From assembly GCF_024171885.1 (NCBI RefSeq), contig NZ_JAMTCP010000047.1, positions 1 through 54,373 on the forward strand: a stretch of 54,373 bases of DNA, read 5' to 3'. Shown here piece by piece: positions 44,510 to 53,781 of this stretch (positions within the stretch are counted from its first letter, which is position 1; each line of letters opens with the position of its first letter). The translations under genes and the position numbers were made by a program. A model generated the notes under the pieces. That model ran no database searches, was not told where the DNA came from, and saw only the letters and a list, made by a program, of their open reading frames with translations. Source of the DNA: Streptoalloteichus tenebrarius (GTDB taxonomy: Bacteria > Actinomycetota > Actinomycetes > Mycobacteriales > Pseudonocardiaceae).

Positions 44510-44699
44510 CGACGGGGAGTGCGCGCGCCCCCTTCGATCGCCCCGACCTGGGGCTCCCTGACGAGGGGTGGCGTTCGCGCGGCCCGTGAGACGCGGTGCG
44601 CTGGCCGGTGGCCGCCCGATCCCGGGCATGACCGCCTCCTCCCGGCGCGTCGCGTCCTACCCTGCGACGGAGGCGGCCCGGCGGCGGACGGAGGAACTC

Positions 44700-45152
44700 G
44701 TGGGCGACGACGGAAGCGTGACCGAGACCAGGGCGCCGCGCTCCGCGCACCTCGCGGTCGGTTTCTTCCTGGCGTTGGCCGTGTTCGTCGTGGTGCAGGC
44801 CGGCCTGCTCTGGGTGGGGCGGGGCGCGGTCCGGCAGGACCTGCTGGACCGCGGCCTGGTGGCCGCCGACCAGGTCGACCAGGTCGTCGACCGCCTCGTC
44901 TGGCAGAACGCCGCGGTGAACGTGATCTTCGCCGCCGCCAGCGCCGGGTTCGCCGTGCCGCTGCGTCGCGGCCGCGCGTGGGCGCGGGCCGCGTTGACCC
45001 TGGTCGGCGCGCTCCAGCTCTTCCTGTTGCTGGTCGCGGGCGGGCTGACCGTGACCGGTGTGGTCGTCCTCGTCCTGCTGGTCGGTGGGCTGGTCACGCT
45101 GTGGGTGCCGTCCACCACCCGGTGGCTGGCCGAGGCGCGGGGACCGGCGTGA
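44700..45152 (+). CDS. four-helix membrane protein, paralogue 5 of 5
   Basis: The 150-residue protein has four predicted helices (about residues 17-35, 58-75, 85-105, 110-130). It retains the family pattern in degenerate form: RQDLLDRGLVAADQVDQVVDRLV between helices 1 and 2, RRGRAWARAALTLVGAL and VTLWVPSTTRWL. It is therefore the most diverged array member. GTG 44700 is chosen because GGAGG lies five bases upstream; a GTG at 44718 is an alternative. The stop overlaps the next start by GTGA. Confidence 0.7.
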   Translation: MGDDGSVTETRAPRSAHLAVGFFLALAVFVVVQAGLLWVGRGAVRQDLLDRGLVAADQVDQVVDRLVWQNAAVNVIFAAASAGFAVPLRRGRAWARAALTLVGALQLFLLLVAGGLTVTGVVVLVLLVGGLVTLWVPSTTRWLAEARGPA

Positions 45153-45592
45153 GCGAGCCGCGGCCCGTGCTCCACTCCGAGTCGGGGGCGAGCTGGTGGC
45201 CGGTGCTCTGGGGCCCGGCCCTCGCCGTGGTCGGGGTGGTCGTGGACCTGGCGGTCGGCGGAGGGACGCACTGGGGCGCCTGGTCGGTGGCGGCGACCGG
45301 GTGGGTCGTCGGCAGCGTGGTGTGGGTCCATGCCCGGCGCCGGGCCTGCTCGGTGTCGCTGACCCCGGCGGTGTTGCGCCAGGGCAGGGAAGAGCTGCCG
45401 GTTGACCGGATCGCCGAGGTCGAGGACGTGGGCGCGCCGGTCGGCGCCCGGGTCCTCGGGGGAGGGTGGACGCCGCCGCGCGGCGCCACGGCCGTTCCCC
45501 TGCGGTTGGACGACGGCAGCGTCGTGCTCGCCTGGTCCCACGATCCGGCGGCGCTGCGCGCCGCCGTCGCGCGTCTGCTGCGCCGGCCGTGA
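45149..45592 (+). CDS. small membrane protein with conserved VLRQGREELPV region
   Basis: The 147-residue protein has two membrane helices near the N-terminus (about residues 19-36 and 44-60). A cytosolic part follows, beginning SVSLTPAVLRQGREELPVDRIAEVEDVG and containing VPLRLDDGSVVLAWSHDP, which looks like a PH-like small beta domain. I recognise it as an actinobacterial membrane-protein type but no function is known. It starts within the stop of the previous gene, so the two are coupled. Confidence 0.65.
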   Translation: MSEPRPVLHSESGASWWPVLWGPALAVVGVVVDLAVGGGTHWGAWSVAATGWVVGSVVWVHARRRACSVSLTPAVLRQGREELPVDRIAEVEDVGAPVGARVLGGGWTPPRGATAVPLRLDDGSVVLAWSHDPAALRAAVARLLRRP

Positions 45593-45606
45593 GAAGCTGC
45601 CGAGCT

Positions 45607-45954
45607 GTGAGCGCCGCAGAGACCACCGTGCCCGCCGGCACGCCGCCGGTGCCCGGCGCCGGGTCCTCGCCCCGGTTGAACCAGCCGTGGCGCGCGCTCG
45701 TCGCGCTCGCCGAGGTCGTCGTGGCCGTGCTGCTCGTCCTGGCCGCGGTGTGGGCGTGGCGGAGCGCCGCCGTCGTGGTCGAGTTCCCCGCCTGGCGGGA
45801 GGGAGATCCCGTGCAGCGGGTCACCCGCTACTACGGCCACTGGATGGCGAGCGCGGTCGGGCTCGCGGCGCTGGCGGGGTTCGCCCTGCTGGACGCGCTG
45901 CGTCAGCTCGTGCTCGCGGTCAGGGCCGGCGGCAGGGGCCGTCGGCGGCGCTGA
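45607..45954 (+). CDS. small two-helix membrane protein
   Basis: The 115-residue protein has a short Pro-rich N-terminus and two membrane helices (about residues 30-55 and 80-102) separated by FPAWREGDPVQRVTRYYGHWM. The C-terminus is Arg-rich (RAGGRGRRRR), so the tail is cytosolic. It is not a clear member of the neighbouring four-helix family. The function is unknown. It starts at a GTG 15 bases after the preceding stop. Confidence 0.65.
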   Translation: MSAAETTVPAGTPPVPGAGSSPRLNQPWRALVALAEVVVAVLLVLAAVWAWRSAAVVVEFPAWREGDPVQRVTRYYGHWMASAVGLAALAGFALLDALRQLVLAVRAGGRGRRRR

Positions 45955-45962
45955 GCCGTCCC

Positions 45963-45998
45963 GGCCGTCCTCCCATCCCGGGCCGTCCTCCCATCCCG
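45963..45998. repeat. 18-bp direct tandem repeat before hemL
   Basis: Two exact copies of GGCCGTCCTCCCATCCCG stand side by side (45963-45980 and 45981-45998), between the small membrane protein gene and hemL. Confidence 0.8.
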
Positions 45999-46098
45999 GC
46001 GCGGCCGTCCGGCGCGGTCGGGCAGTCCGCGTGCGGGGAGATCCGGGTCACGCAGGGGGTGCGTCCGATCGCCTCAGCCGGCTGCGACACTGGGAGAC

Positions 46099-47451
46099 GT
46101 GACGGCCTCGGAGAACACGGCGGAGACCAGGACGGGTGCGGCGAACACCGCCGCGTCGCGTGCCCTGTTCGAGCGAGCGGCGAGCGCCACCCCCGGCGGG
46201 GTCAACTCGCCGGTGCGCGCCTTCCACGCGGTGGGCGGCACACCGCGCTTCATGGTGCGGGGCGAGGGCGCCTACCTGTGGGACGCCGACGGCAACCGCT
46301 ACGTCGACCTGGTGTCCTCGTGGGGGCCGATGATCCTCGGCCACGCCCACCCCGCGGTGGTGGAGGCGGTGCGGAGGGCGGCCGGCGACGGCCTGTCCTT
46401 CGGCACGCCGACCGAGGGCGAGATCGAACTCGCCGAGGAGATCATCGCCAGGGTGGAGCCGGTCGAGCGGGTCCGGCTGGTCAACTCGGGCACCGAGGCC
46501 ACGATGAGCGCCGTGCGCCTGGCCAGGGGCTTCACCGGCCGGCGCAAGGTGATCAAGTTCGCCGGCTGCTACCACGGGCACGTGGACGCGCTGCTGGCGC
46601 ACGCCGGGTCGGGCGTGGCCACGCTGGGCCTGCCCACCACCCCCGGCGTCACCGGCGCGCAGGCCGCCGACACGATCGTCCTGCCCTACAACGACATCGA
46701 CGCGGTGCGGGCGGTCCTCGCCGAGCACGGCGAGGACGTCGCCTGCGTGATCACCGAGGCCGCCGCCGGCAACATGGGCGCGGTCGCCCCGGTGGAGGGC
46801 TTCAACGCGGCCCTGCGCGACGCCTGCCACGAGCACGGCGCGCTGCTGGTCATGGACGAGGTGATGACCGGGTTCCGGGTGTCCCGCTCCGGCTGGTACG
46901 GCCTGGACGGGGTCGCCGGCGACCTCTACACCTTCGGCAAGGTCATGTCGGGCGGCCTGCCCGCGGCGGCCTTCGGCGGCAGGGCCGACATCATGGCGCG
47001 GCTGGCCCCGGTCGGCCCGGTGTACCAGGCGGGCACGCTGTCCGGGAACCCGGTGGCGGTCGCCGCGGGCCTGGCCAACCTCCGCAACGCCACCGACGAG
47101 GTCTACGCCGCCCTGGACGCCAACGCCCGGCGGCTCGGCGACCTGATCGGCGCGGCGCTCGCCGAGGCCGGCGTCACCCACCGCGTGCAGTACGCCGGCA
47201 ACCTGGTCAGCGTGTTCTTCACCGCCGACGAGGTGCGCGACTACGACTCCGCGAAGGCGGCCCAGACCTGGCGGTTCCCGCCGTTCTTCCACGCGCTGCT
47301 GGAGCGCGGCGTCTACGCGCCGCCCAGCGCGTTCGAGGCGTGGTTCGTGTCCGCGGCGCTGGACGACGCGGCGTTCGAGGTGATCGCGGACGCGCTGCCG
47401 CACGCCGCGGCGGCCGCCGCCGCGGCGCAGGCCCCGGAGGAGAGCAAGTGA
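46099..47451 (+). CDS. hemL: glutamate-1-semialdehyde 2,1-aminomutase HemL
   Basis: HemL turns glutamate-1-semialdehyde into 5-aminolevulinate with pyridoxal or pyridoxamine phosphate, following HemA. The 450-residue protein is a class III aminotransferase-fold enzyme with [57 protein letters not shown] and the cofactor lysine Lys281 in [10 protein letters not shown] poly-Ala tail ends the protein. A GACACT six bases before the GTG is a weak -10. It overlaps the phosphatase gene by GTGA. Confidence 0.95.
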   Translation: MTASENTAETRTGAANTAASRALFERAASATPGGVNSPVRAFHAVGGTPRFMVRGEGAYLWDADGNRYVDLVSSWGPMILGHAHPAVVEAVRRAAGDGLSFGTPTEGEIELAEEIIARVEPVERVRLVNSGTEATMSAVRLARGFTGRRKVIKFAGCYHGHVDALLAHAGSGVATLGLPTTPGVTGAQAADTIVLPYNDIDAVRAVLAEHGEDVACVITEAAAGNMGAVAPVEGFNAALRDACHEHGALLVMDEVMTGFRVSRSGWYGLDGVAGDLYTFGKVMSGGLPAAAFGGRADIMARLAPVGPVYQAGTLSGNPVAVAAGLANLRNATDEVYAALDANARRLGDLIGAALAEAGVTHRVQYAGNLVSVFFTADEVRDYDSAKAAQTWRFPPFFHALLERGVYAPPSAFEAWFVSAALDDAAFEVIADALPHAAAAAAAAQAPEESK

Positions 47452-48077
47452 CCCGCACCGTCGTCCACCTCCTCCGGCACGGCGAGGTCTACAACCCGGA
47501 GGGCATCCTCTACGGCCGGCTGCCCGGCTTCCGGCTCTCCGGCACGGGCCAGCAGCAGGCCAAGCTGGTCGCCGAGCACCTGGCCGACCACGACGTGACG
47601 CACGTGGTGGCGTCGCCGCTGGAGCGGGCGCAGCAGACCGCGCGGCCGATCGCCGAGGCGCACGCGTTGGAGGTCGTGGCCGACGACCGGCTGATCGAGG
47701 CGGACAACCTGTTCGAGGGGCTGCGGGTGGCCGTCGGTGATGGCGCCCTGCGGTCGCCGCAGCACTGGCCGAAGCTGCGCAACCCGTTCAGACCGTCCTG
47801 GGGCGAGCCGTACCTGGTGATCGCGCACCGCATGCTGGCGGCCGTGCACCGGGCCAGGGCCGCCGCCGCCGGCCACGAGGCCGTGTGCGTCTCCCACCAG
47901 CTCCCGATCTGGACGCTGCGGCGCTTCCTGGAGGGCCGGCGGCTGTGGCACGACCCCCGGCGCCGGCAGTGCTCGCTGGCCTCGTTGACCAGCCTGGTGT
48001 TCGAGGACGAGAAGCTGATCCGGATCGCCTACGCCGAGCCGGCCGGCAGCACCGACCCCGCGGTGACCGGGGCGTGA
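47448..48077 (+). CDS. histidine phosphatase family protein (Rv0525-like)
   Basis: The 209-residue protein has the phosphoglycerate-mutase-like core: [15 protein letters not shown] with the phospho-accepting His, [34 protein letters not shown] and [19 protein letters not shown] with the second His. It is a phosphatase rather than a mutase by its length. The substrate is unknown. It is coupled to hemL upstream and to the TlpA-like gene downstream, the order found in mycobacteria (Rv0524-Rv0526). Confidence 0.87.
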   Translation: MTRTVVHLLRHGEVYNPEGILYGRLPGFRLSGTGQQQAKLVAEHLADHDVTHVVASPLERAQQTARPIAEAHALEVVADDRLIEADNLFEGLRVAVGDGALRSPQHWPKLRNPFRPSWGEPYLVIAHRMLAAVHRARAAAAGHEAVCVSHQLPIWTLRRFLEGRRLWHDPRRRQCSLASLTSLVFEDEKLIRIAYAEPAGSTDPAVTGA

Positions 48078-48679
48078 CCGTGCGGCCGGTCATCCGTCGT
48101 CTCGGGGTGGGGATCGCCGCCGGCCTGGCCGCCGTCCTGGCGCTGGCCGGCTGCTCGACCGGGGGCGACGCGGTCGCCACCGGCGGGGACTTCCAGTTCG
48201 TCTCGCCGGGCGGGCAGACGGAGATCCGGTACGGGGACGCGGACCGGAAGAAGGCCCCGGAGATCGCCGGGGAGAGCCTGACCGAGCAGGGGAAGCGGAT
48301 CAGCGTCTCCGACTACGCCGGCAAGGTCGTGGTGGTCAACCTCTGGGGCTCGTGGTGCGGGCCGTGCCGGGGCGAGGCCGACGACCTCGAACGCGTGGCG
48401 GCGGCCACCAAGGACTCCGGGGTCCAGTTCCTCGGGGTGAACGTGAAGGACGACCGCAGCGCGGCCCAGGACTTCGTCCGCAACAACGGGGTCACCTTCC
48501 CGTCGCTGTTCGACCCGCCCGGCCGGTCCCTGATCGGGCTGAAGGGCTACCCGCGCAGCACGGTGCCGTCGACGATCGTGCTGGACCGCCAGCACCGGGT
48601 CGCCGCGGTGTTCCTGAAACCGCTGCTCGACACGGACCTCAGGCCCGTGGTGGAGCAGATCGCCGCCGAACCGGCGTGA
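48074..48679 (+). CDS. TlpA/ResA-like thioredoxin lipoprotein
   Basis: The 201-residue precursor has a lipoprotein signal ending LALAGC (Cys27), so the thioredoxin domain faces outside the membrane. The active site is WCGPC (Cys95 and Cys98) in VVVNLWGSWCGPC, followed by LGVNVKDDRSAAQDFV and the cis-Pro region YPRSTVPSTIVLD. It should reduce apocytochrome c cysteines before heme attachment, receiving electrons from CcdA encoded next. The GTG overlaps the preceding stop. Confidence 0.93.
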   Translation: MTVRPVIRRLGVGIAAGLAAVLALAGCSTGGDAVATGGDFQFVSPGGQTEIRYGDADRKKAPEIAGESLTEQGKRISVSDYAGKVVVVNLWGSWCGPCRGEADDLERVAAATKDSGVQFLGVNVKDDRSAAQDFVRNNGVTFPSLFDPPGRSLIGLKGYPRSTVPSTIVLDRQHRVAAVFLKPLLDTDLRPVVEQIAAEPA

Positions 48680-48769
48680 CCGCCCGTCCCGGCTCCCGGC
48701 CGGCGGAGCGCGGTGCGGGCTGCGTCACCCGACGGGTGGGCCGGTGCGTAGTCACCCAACACGTTTGCC

Positions 48770-48775
48770 TACGCT
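48770..48775 (+). promoter_or_regulatory. -10 element of a leaderless ccdA transcript
   Basis: TACGCT lies eight bases before the ccdA GTG, with no Shine-Dalgarno sequence. Confidence 0.5.
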
Positions 48776-48783
48776 GACGGGCC

Positions 48784-49551
48784 GTGGACTTCAATGGCCT
48801 GGCGGTGTCCGGGCCGCTGCTGTTGGCGGCGGCCATGGCGATGCTGGCGGGCACGGTGTCCTTCGCCTCCCCGTGCGTCGTGCCGCTCGTGCCGGGTTAC
48901 CTCGCCTACCTCGCGGGAGTCGTGGGCGCCGAGGCGCCGCCCGTCGAGGCCGGCGAGCCGCGCCCGCGCGGGCGCTGGCGGGTGGCCGGCGCGGCCGCGT
49001 TGTTCGTCGCCGGGTTCACCGTGGTCTTCGCCGTGATGATGCTGGGCGTGGTCGGCCTGTCCGACGCCCTGTTCGGCAACATGGAGCTGCTGCAACGGGT
49101 CGGCGGCGTCGTGACCATCCTGATGGGGCTGGTCTTCGTCGGGCTCGTCCCCGCCCTGCAACGGGACGTCCGCTCACACCGGGTCCCCCGGCTCGGCCTC
49201 GCGGGCGCGCCCCTGCTCGGGGCGCTGTTCGGCCTCGGCTGGACGCCGTGCATGGGGCCGATGCTCACCGGCGTGGTCGCCGTGGCCGCGGGCACCGGGG
49301 GCGGGAGCTTCCGGGGCGTGGCCCTGATCCTCGCCTACTGCCTCGGCCTCGGCCTGCCGTTCGTGGTGCTGGCGCTGGGCGCCCGGTGGGCCGTGCGGGC
49401 CACCGGCTGGCTGCGCCGGCACGGCCGTCACGTGCAGGTCGCCGGGGGAGTCCTGCTGATCGTCGTGGGAGTGCTGCTGGTGACCGGGATGTGGGGTGAG
49501 CTGGTGGCCTGGCTGCGGACGCCGATCGCCGGATTCGAGACGCCGATCTGA
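48784..49551 (+). CDS. ccdA: cytochrome c biogenesis protein CcdA
   Basis: CcdA carries reducing equivalents across the membrane from cytosolic thioredoxin to the external TlpA-like protein. The 255-residue protein has six predicted helices. The cysteine pair motifs are SFASPCVVPLVPGYLAYLAG in the first helix and FGLGWTPCMGPMLTG in the fourth; each bears one active cysteine. The start is a GTG after a leaderless -10. The stop overlaps the resB start by one base (TGATG), so the three genes ccdA-resB-ccsB form a coupled unit. Confidence 0.93.
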   Translation: MDFNGLAVSGPLLLAAAMAMLAGTVSFASPCVVPLVPGYLAYLAGVVGAEAPPVEAGEPRPRGRWRVAGAAALFVAGFTVVFAVMMLGVVGLSDALFGNMELLQRVGGVVTILMGLVFVGLVPALQRDVRSHRVPRLGLAGAPLLGALFGLGWTPCMGPMLTGVVAVAAGTGGGSFRGVALILAYCLGLGLPFVVLALGARWAVRATGWLRRHGRHVQVAGGVLLIVVGVLLVTGMWGELVAWLRTPIAGFETPI

Positions 49552-51164
49552 TGGCCGGCGTGCTCGCCTTCCTCAGGAACACCTGGCGCGGCCTGACCGC
49601 CATGCGGACCGCGCTGGTGTTGTTGTTCCTGCTCGCGCTGGCCGCGTTGCCCGGCGTGCTGCTGCCGCAGTACTCGCTGAACTCGGCGAAGGTGGCCGAG
49701 TACAAGGCCCAGCACGACGTCGTCGGGCCGTGGCTGGACAAGCTCGGCTTCTTCAACGTCTTCGCGGCGCCCTGGTTCGCCGCGGTCTACCTGATGCTGT
49801 TCGTCTCGCTGATCGGGTGCATCGCGCCCCGCACGGTCGAGTTCGCGCAGCAGCTCAGGGCCGAGCCCAGCCTCACACCGCGCCGCCTCACCCGCATGCC
49901 GCACCACGCGCGGGCCGAGGTCGACGCCGACCCGGACAGCGTGATCGCCCACGCCAGGCAGCGACTGCGGGGCTGGCGGGTGGCGGTGCGCGAGGAAGCC
50001 GACGGCGTCCGCACCCTCAGCGCTGAACGCGGCTTCCTGCGCGAGGCCGGCAACCTCGTCTTCCACTTCTCGATGATGCTGCTGCTCGTCGGCCTGGCCG
50101 TCGGCAAGCTGTACGGCTACGAGGGCCAGGTCATCGTCCGCGCCGACGGCACCGAGAACCGGCAGTGGTGCAACTCCGGCCTGTTCGCCTACGACTCGTT
50201 CCGGCCGGGCCTGCGAGTCGACGGCACCGAGCTGGCGCCGTTCTGCGTCAGGGTGGAGAACTTCCAGGCCAAGTACCTGCACACCGGCCAGGCCGACAGC
50301 TTCCACGCGGACATCTCCTACCAGGACGGCTCCGCGGCCACCGGGGGCGGCTCGGACGAGTGGCAGAAGTACGGGCTGGAGGTCAACAGCCCGCTGCGGG
50401 TCAACGGCAACCGCGTGTACCTGCTCGGCCACGGCTACGCCCCCCGGTTCGTGGTGACCTTCCCCGACGGACAGCAGCGCACCGGGTCCGTGCAGTGGAA
50501 GCCGATGGACAACGCCACCCTGCTCTCCGAGGGCGCCACCAAGTTCGACCGGCCCGGCGTCACCGACCCGGAGCAGCGGCGGAAGACGCAGCTCGCGATC
50601 ACCGGCCTGTTCGCGCCCACCGCCGGCTACGACGGCACGGTGCTCACCTCGGTGTTCCCGATGCCCAACCGGCCGGCCGTCGCCGTGGACGTCTACCTCG
50701 GCGACCTGGGCGCCGACTCCGGCACCCCGCAGTCCATCTTCAGCATCGACCGGTCCATGGTGGACGCCGGCAGGCTCGTGAAGGTGGCCAGGAAGAACCT
50801 GGAGCTGGGGCAGGAGCTCACCCTGGAGGACGGCACCCGCATCCGGTTCGACGGCGTGGAGAACTGGGTGTCGCTCCAGGTCTCGCACGACCCGGCCCAG
50901 GAGTGGGTGCTCGTGGCCGCCGTGCTCGTGCTGGTCGGCCTCGGCGGCTCGCTGCTCATCAAACGACGCCGGCTGTGGGTGCGGGCCTCCCCGTCCGGCG
51001 GCGCGGACGGGACCGGTCGTACGGTCGTCGAGGTCGGCGGGCTCGCCCGCACGGACCAGGCCGGGTACGGCGAGGAGTTCACCAGGCTTGCCGACGGTTT
51101 GCTGGCCGTCGGCCGACCCAGGGCCGCCGTGGGCGGCGGCCCCGAACGACGGGACGTGCCCTGA
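49551..51164 (+). CDS. resB: cytochrome c biogenesis protein ResB (Ccs1)
   Basis: ResB forms, with CcsB, the system II heme-export and cytochrome c synthetase complex. The 537-residue protein has membrane helices near residues 18-38, 72-93 and 162-184, a large external domain (about 190-440), and a final helix (VLVAAVLVLVGLGGSLLI, near 455-472) followed by a cytosolic tail. Family features include RTALVLLFLLALAALPGVLLPQ, the LVFHFSMMLLLVGLAVGKL helix and SLQVSHDPAQEWV before the last helix. It begins inside the ccdA stop and overlaps ccsB by one base. Confidence 0.92.
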   Translation: MAGVLAFLRNTWRGLTAMRTALVLLFLLALAALPGVLLPQYSLNSAKVAEYKAQHDVVGPWLDKLGFFNVFAAPWFAAVYLMLFVSLIGCIAPRTVEFAQQLRAEPSLTPRRLTRMPHHARAEVDADPDSVIAHARQRLRGWRVAVREEADGVRTLSAERGFLREAGNLVFHFSMMLLLVGLAVGKLYGYEGQVIVRADGTENRQWCNSGLFAYDSFRPGLRVDGTELAPFCVRVENFQAKYLHTGQADSFHADISYQDGSAATGGGSDEWQKYGLEVNSPLRVNGNRVYLLGHGYAPRFVVTFPDGQQRTGSVQWKPMDNATLLSEGATKFDRPGVTDPEQRRKTQLAITGLFAPTAGYDGTVLTSVFPMPNRPAVAVDVYLGDLGADSGTPQSIFSIDRSMVDAGRLVKVARKNLELGQELTLEDGTRIRFDGVENWVSLQVSHDPAQEWVLVAAVLVLVGLGGSLLIKRRRLWVRASPSGGADGTGRTVVEVGGLARTDQAGYGEEFTRLADGLLAVGRPRAAVGGGPERRDVP

Positions 51165-52126
51165 TGCCGATCAACCAGACGTACTCGCAGTACAGCGACC
51201 TGTCCGTGGTCAGCGCCATGGCGGTCTACTTCCTGGCGATGCTGCTGCACGCCGCCGAGAACGCGTTCGGTCGGCAGGCGGCGAAGCGGGAGAGCAGGAA
51301 CGCCGTCGCGGCGGGTGTTGGCGGCGGCACCGTGGTGGCCGAGCGCCCGGCCCCTCCGCCGCCAGGGGAGCGCCTGCTGCCCGAGCGGCTGGGCCGGATG
51401 GGCGTGGCGCTCACCGTGCTCGGCGCCCTGCTGCACCTGGCCTCGCTGGTGCTGCGCGGGTTGGCCACCAGCCGCGTGCCGTGGGGCAACATGTACGAGT
51501 ACATCTCCGCGGTGTGCCTGGCCGCGGTGGTGGCCTGGCTGGTGATGGTGCGACGGCACCCGGTGCGCCAGCTCGGCGCGTTCGTGCTGACGCCGGTCGG
51601 CATCATGCTGTTCATCGCGGCCAAGCTGCTCTACGCGGACGCCGCCCCGGTGGTGCCGGCCCTGCGCTCGTACTGGATCGTGATCCACGTGTCCGCCGCG
51701 GTGATCGCCAGCGGCGCCTTCCTCGTCGCCGGCGTCACCAGCGCGTTGTTCATCGTGAAGGCCAGCAACGAGGCCAACCCGAAGCGTTTCGCCCGGCTCG
51801 CCGCCCGACTCCCGGAGTCGGCGGCCCTGGACAAGACCTCGTACCGGATCTCGGTGTTCGCCTTCCCGCTGCTGACCTTCGGCATCATCGCCGGCGCCGT
51901 CTGGGCCGAGTCGGCGTGGGGCCGGTACTGGGGCTGGGACCCGAAGGAGACGGTCGCCTTCATCTCGTGGGTGATCTACGCCGCCTACCTCCACTCCCGG
52001 GCGACCGCCGGTTGGCGGGGCAGTCGCGCCGCATGGGTGAACGTCGCCGGTTTCGCCACCACCGTGTTCAATCTGTTCTTCGTCAACCTGGTCACCACGG
52101 GACTGCACTCCTACGCGGGAGTCTGA
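51164..52126 (+). CDS. ccsB: cytochrome c biogenesis protein CcsB/CcsA
   Basis: CcsB is the heme-handling subunit of system II cytochrome c synthetase. The 320-residue protein has about eight membrane helices. The WWD-type heme motif is AESAWGRYWGWDPKETVAFISW near residue 255, and conserved His residues lie in LLHLASLVL, YWIVIHVSAAVI and LHSRATAGW. An unusual N-terminal segment (residues 35-70, Ala/Gly/Pro-rich) lies after the first helix. It begins within the resB stop (TGATG). Together with TlpA-like and CcdA it completes cytochrome c maturation. Confidence 0.93.
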   Translation: MPINQTYSQYSDLSVVSAMAVYFLAMLLHAAENAFGRQAAKRESRNAVAAGVGGGTVVAERPAPPPPGERLLPERLGRMGVALTVLGALLHLASLVLRGLATSRVPWGNMYEYISAVCLAAVVAWLVMVRRHPVRQLGAFVLTPVGIMLFIAAKLLYADAAPVVPALRSYWIVIHVSAAVIASGAFLVAGVTSALFIVKASNEANPKRFARLAARLPESAALDKTSYRISVFAFPLLTFGIIAGAVWAESAWGRYWGWDPKETVAFISWVIYAAYLHSRATAGWRGSRAAWVNVAGFATTVFNLFFVNLVTTGLHSYAGV

Positions 52127-52251
52127 CCCGTTCGGGCGCGACCACCTGCGACGACTGTTATCGTCTTGGCCGACCCCAGGTCGACTCGGCGGCGGTGCTG
52201 GCACTACCTTCCGGTCGCGACAGGAAACGCCCAAGGGGGAGGACTCCAGCG

Positions 52252-53781
52252 GTGACCGGACGCTACGAGGAGCCCGAAGGCCGGCAGTGGCAGCAGCCGG
52301 GGGCCACGCCGGCCCAGCAGTCGGAGCCGGCGGGCGCGGGACGCGTCGATCCCTCGGCCTCCGGGCGGCACCAGGTGGCGGGCGGTCCCTCCGGTCCCCA
52401 TCCCGTGGACCCGACGGGCCGGCCGGTCGAGCAGCCGGCCCCGCTCTACGCCGACCCGTCCAGCTCGGGTCAGTACCAGGTGGGCGGGGGAGCCTCCGGC
52501 CCGTACCCGGTCGGTGGCGGCGCCTCCGGCCCGTACCAGGTGAGTGGCGGTGCGTCCGGTCCCTATCAGGTGAGCGGCGGCGCGTCGGGCCCGTACCCGG
52601 TCGGCGGGGGTCCCTCCGGGCCTTACCCGGTGTCCGGCGGGCCGTCCGGTCCGCACCAGGTCGCGGGTGGCCCCTCCGGGCCGTACCCGGTCGACCCGCA
52701 CGCCTCGGGGCCGTACTACGTGGAGCAGCACGCCTCCGGCCCCCAGCAGGCGGCCCAGCCCGGGTACTACCAGCAGGGGATGGTCCAGCCCGGCGCGACC
52801 GGCGCGCCGGCGGCGCAGCACCCGCAGCAGGCCGCCCGGCCGAACCAGCAGGACCTGTCCTCCTCCCAGCTCATCAAGCAGGGCAAGCGGCCGCCGCAGT
52901 CCGGCTGGCGCCGGGCCCTGTACCTGGCCTCCGGCCGGACGATCAACCTGGGTGAGAGCGCGGCCGACCTGCACCGCAGGGAGCTGATCGCCCGGATCAA
53001 CCAGCCCCTGCACGGCTGCTACAAGATCGCGATGCTCAGCCTGAAGGGCGGCGTCGGCAAGACGACCACCACCACGACCCTCGGCTCGACCTTCTCGTCC
53101 CTGCGCGGCGACCGGGTGATCGCCGTGGACGCCAACCCCGACCGGGGCACGCTGGCGCAGAAGATCCCGCTGGAGACGACGGCGACCGTGCGGCACCTGC
53201 TGCGGGACGCCAGCCGGGTCCGCAAGTACAGCGACATCCGCGCCTACACCTCGCAGGGCCCGAGCCGGCTGGAGGTGCTGGCCAGCGAGCAGGACCCGGC
53301 CGTGTCCGAGGCGTTCAGCGAGCAGGACTACCGGCGCACGGTCGAGCTGCTGGAGCACTTCTACAACATCGTGCTCACCGACTGCGGCACCGGTCTGATG
53401 CACTCGGCCATGAAGGGCGTGCTGGAGCTGGCCGACTCGCTGGTGATCGTGTCGTCCGGCTCGGTGGACGGCGCCCGCAGCGCCTCGGCCACCCTGGACT
53501 GGCTGGACGCGCACGGCTACCGCGAGCTGGTGTCCCGGTCGGTCGCGGTGATCAACTCGGTGCGTCCCGGCTCGGGCAAGGTCGACCTGGACAAGCTGGC
53601 GCAGCACTTCGCGGCGCGGTGCCGCGCGGTCTGCCGCATCCCGTTCGACCCGCACCTGGAGGAGGGCGCGGAGATCGAGCTGGACCGGCTGGCCCCGGCC
53701 ACCCGGCTGGCCCTGCTGGAGCTGGCGGCCACGGTCGCCGACGACTTCCCGCACGCCAGCGCGCGGGGCCGGGCCCAGTGA
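52252..53781 (+). CDS. EspI-like ParA/MinD ATPase with tandem 10-residue repeats
   Basis: The 509-residue protein has a disordered N-terminal half and a ParA/MinD-type ATPase. Residues 36-170 hold about twelve 10-residue repeats of the form (A/P)SGPYxVxGG. A basic linker follows (KRPPQSGWRRALYLASGRTINLG), then the deviant Walker A LKGGVGKTTTTTTLG (about 263-277), VIAVDANPDRGTLAQ and VLTDCGTGLMHSAM. The linker-ATPase junction resembles EspI (Rv3876) and related ESX-associated proteins. No ESX gene is in the window. GGGGGAGG precedes the GTG. The position after ccsB corresponds to M. tuberculosis Rv0530. Confidence 0.8.
   Translation: MTGRYEEPEGRQWQQPGATPAQQSEPAGAGRVDPSASGRHQVAGGPSGPHPVDPTGRPVEQPAPLYADPSSSGQYQVGGGASGPYPVGGGASGPYQVSGGASGPYQVSGGASGPYPVGGGPSGPYPVSGGPSGPHQVAGGPSGPYPVDPHASGPYYVEQHASGPQQAAQPGYYQQGMVQPGATGAPAAQHPQQAARPNQQDLSSSQLIKQGKRPPQSGWRRALYLASGRTINLGESAADLHRRELIARINQPLHGCYKIAMLSLKGGVGKTTTTTTLGSTFSSLRGDRVIAVDANPDRGTLAQKIPLETTATVRHLLRDASRVRKYSDIRAYTSQGPSRLEVLASEQDPAVSEAFSEQDYRRTVELLEHFYNIVLTDCGTGLMHSAMKGVLELADSLVIVSSGSVDGARSASATLDWLDAHGYRELVSRSVAVINSVRPGSGKVDLDKLAQHFAARCRAVCRIPFDPHLEEGAEIELDRLAPATRLALLELAATVADDFPHASARGRAQ
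52462..52761 (+). repeat. ten in-frame 30-bp coding repeats
   Basis: Ten consecutive 30-base units, each encoding one (S/A/P)SGPYxVxxx repeat, run in exact register. Two earlier units at 52357-52416 are more diverged. Confidence 0.85.

Noticed and set aside
52462-52761. 30-bp repeats as a possible CRISPR array
   Set aside because: The units are contiguous without spacers and encode an in-frame protein repeat.
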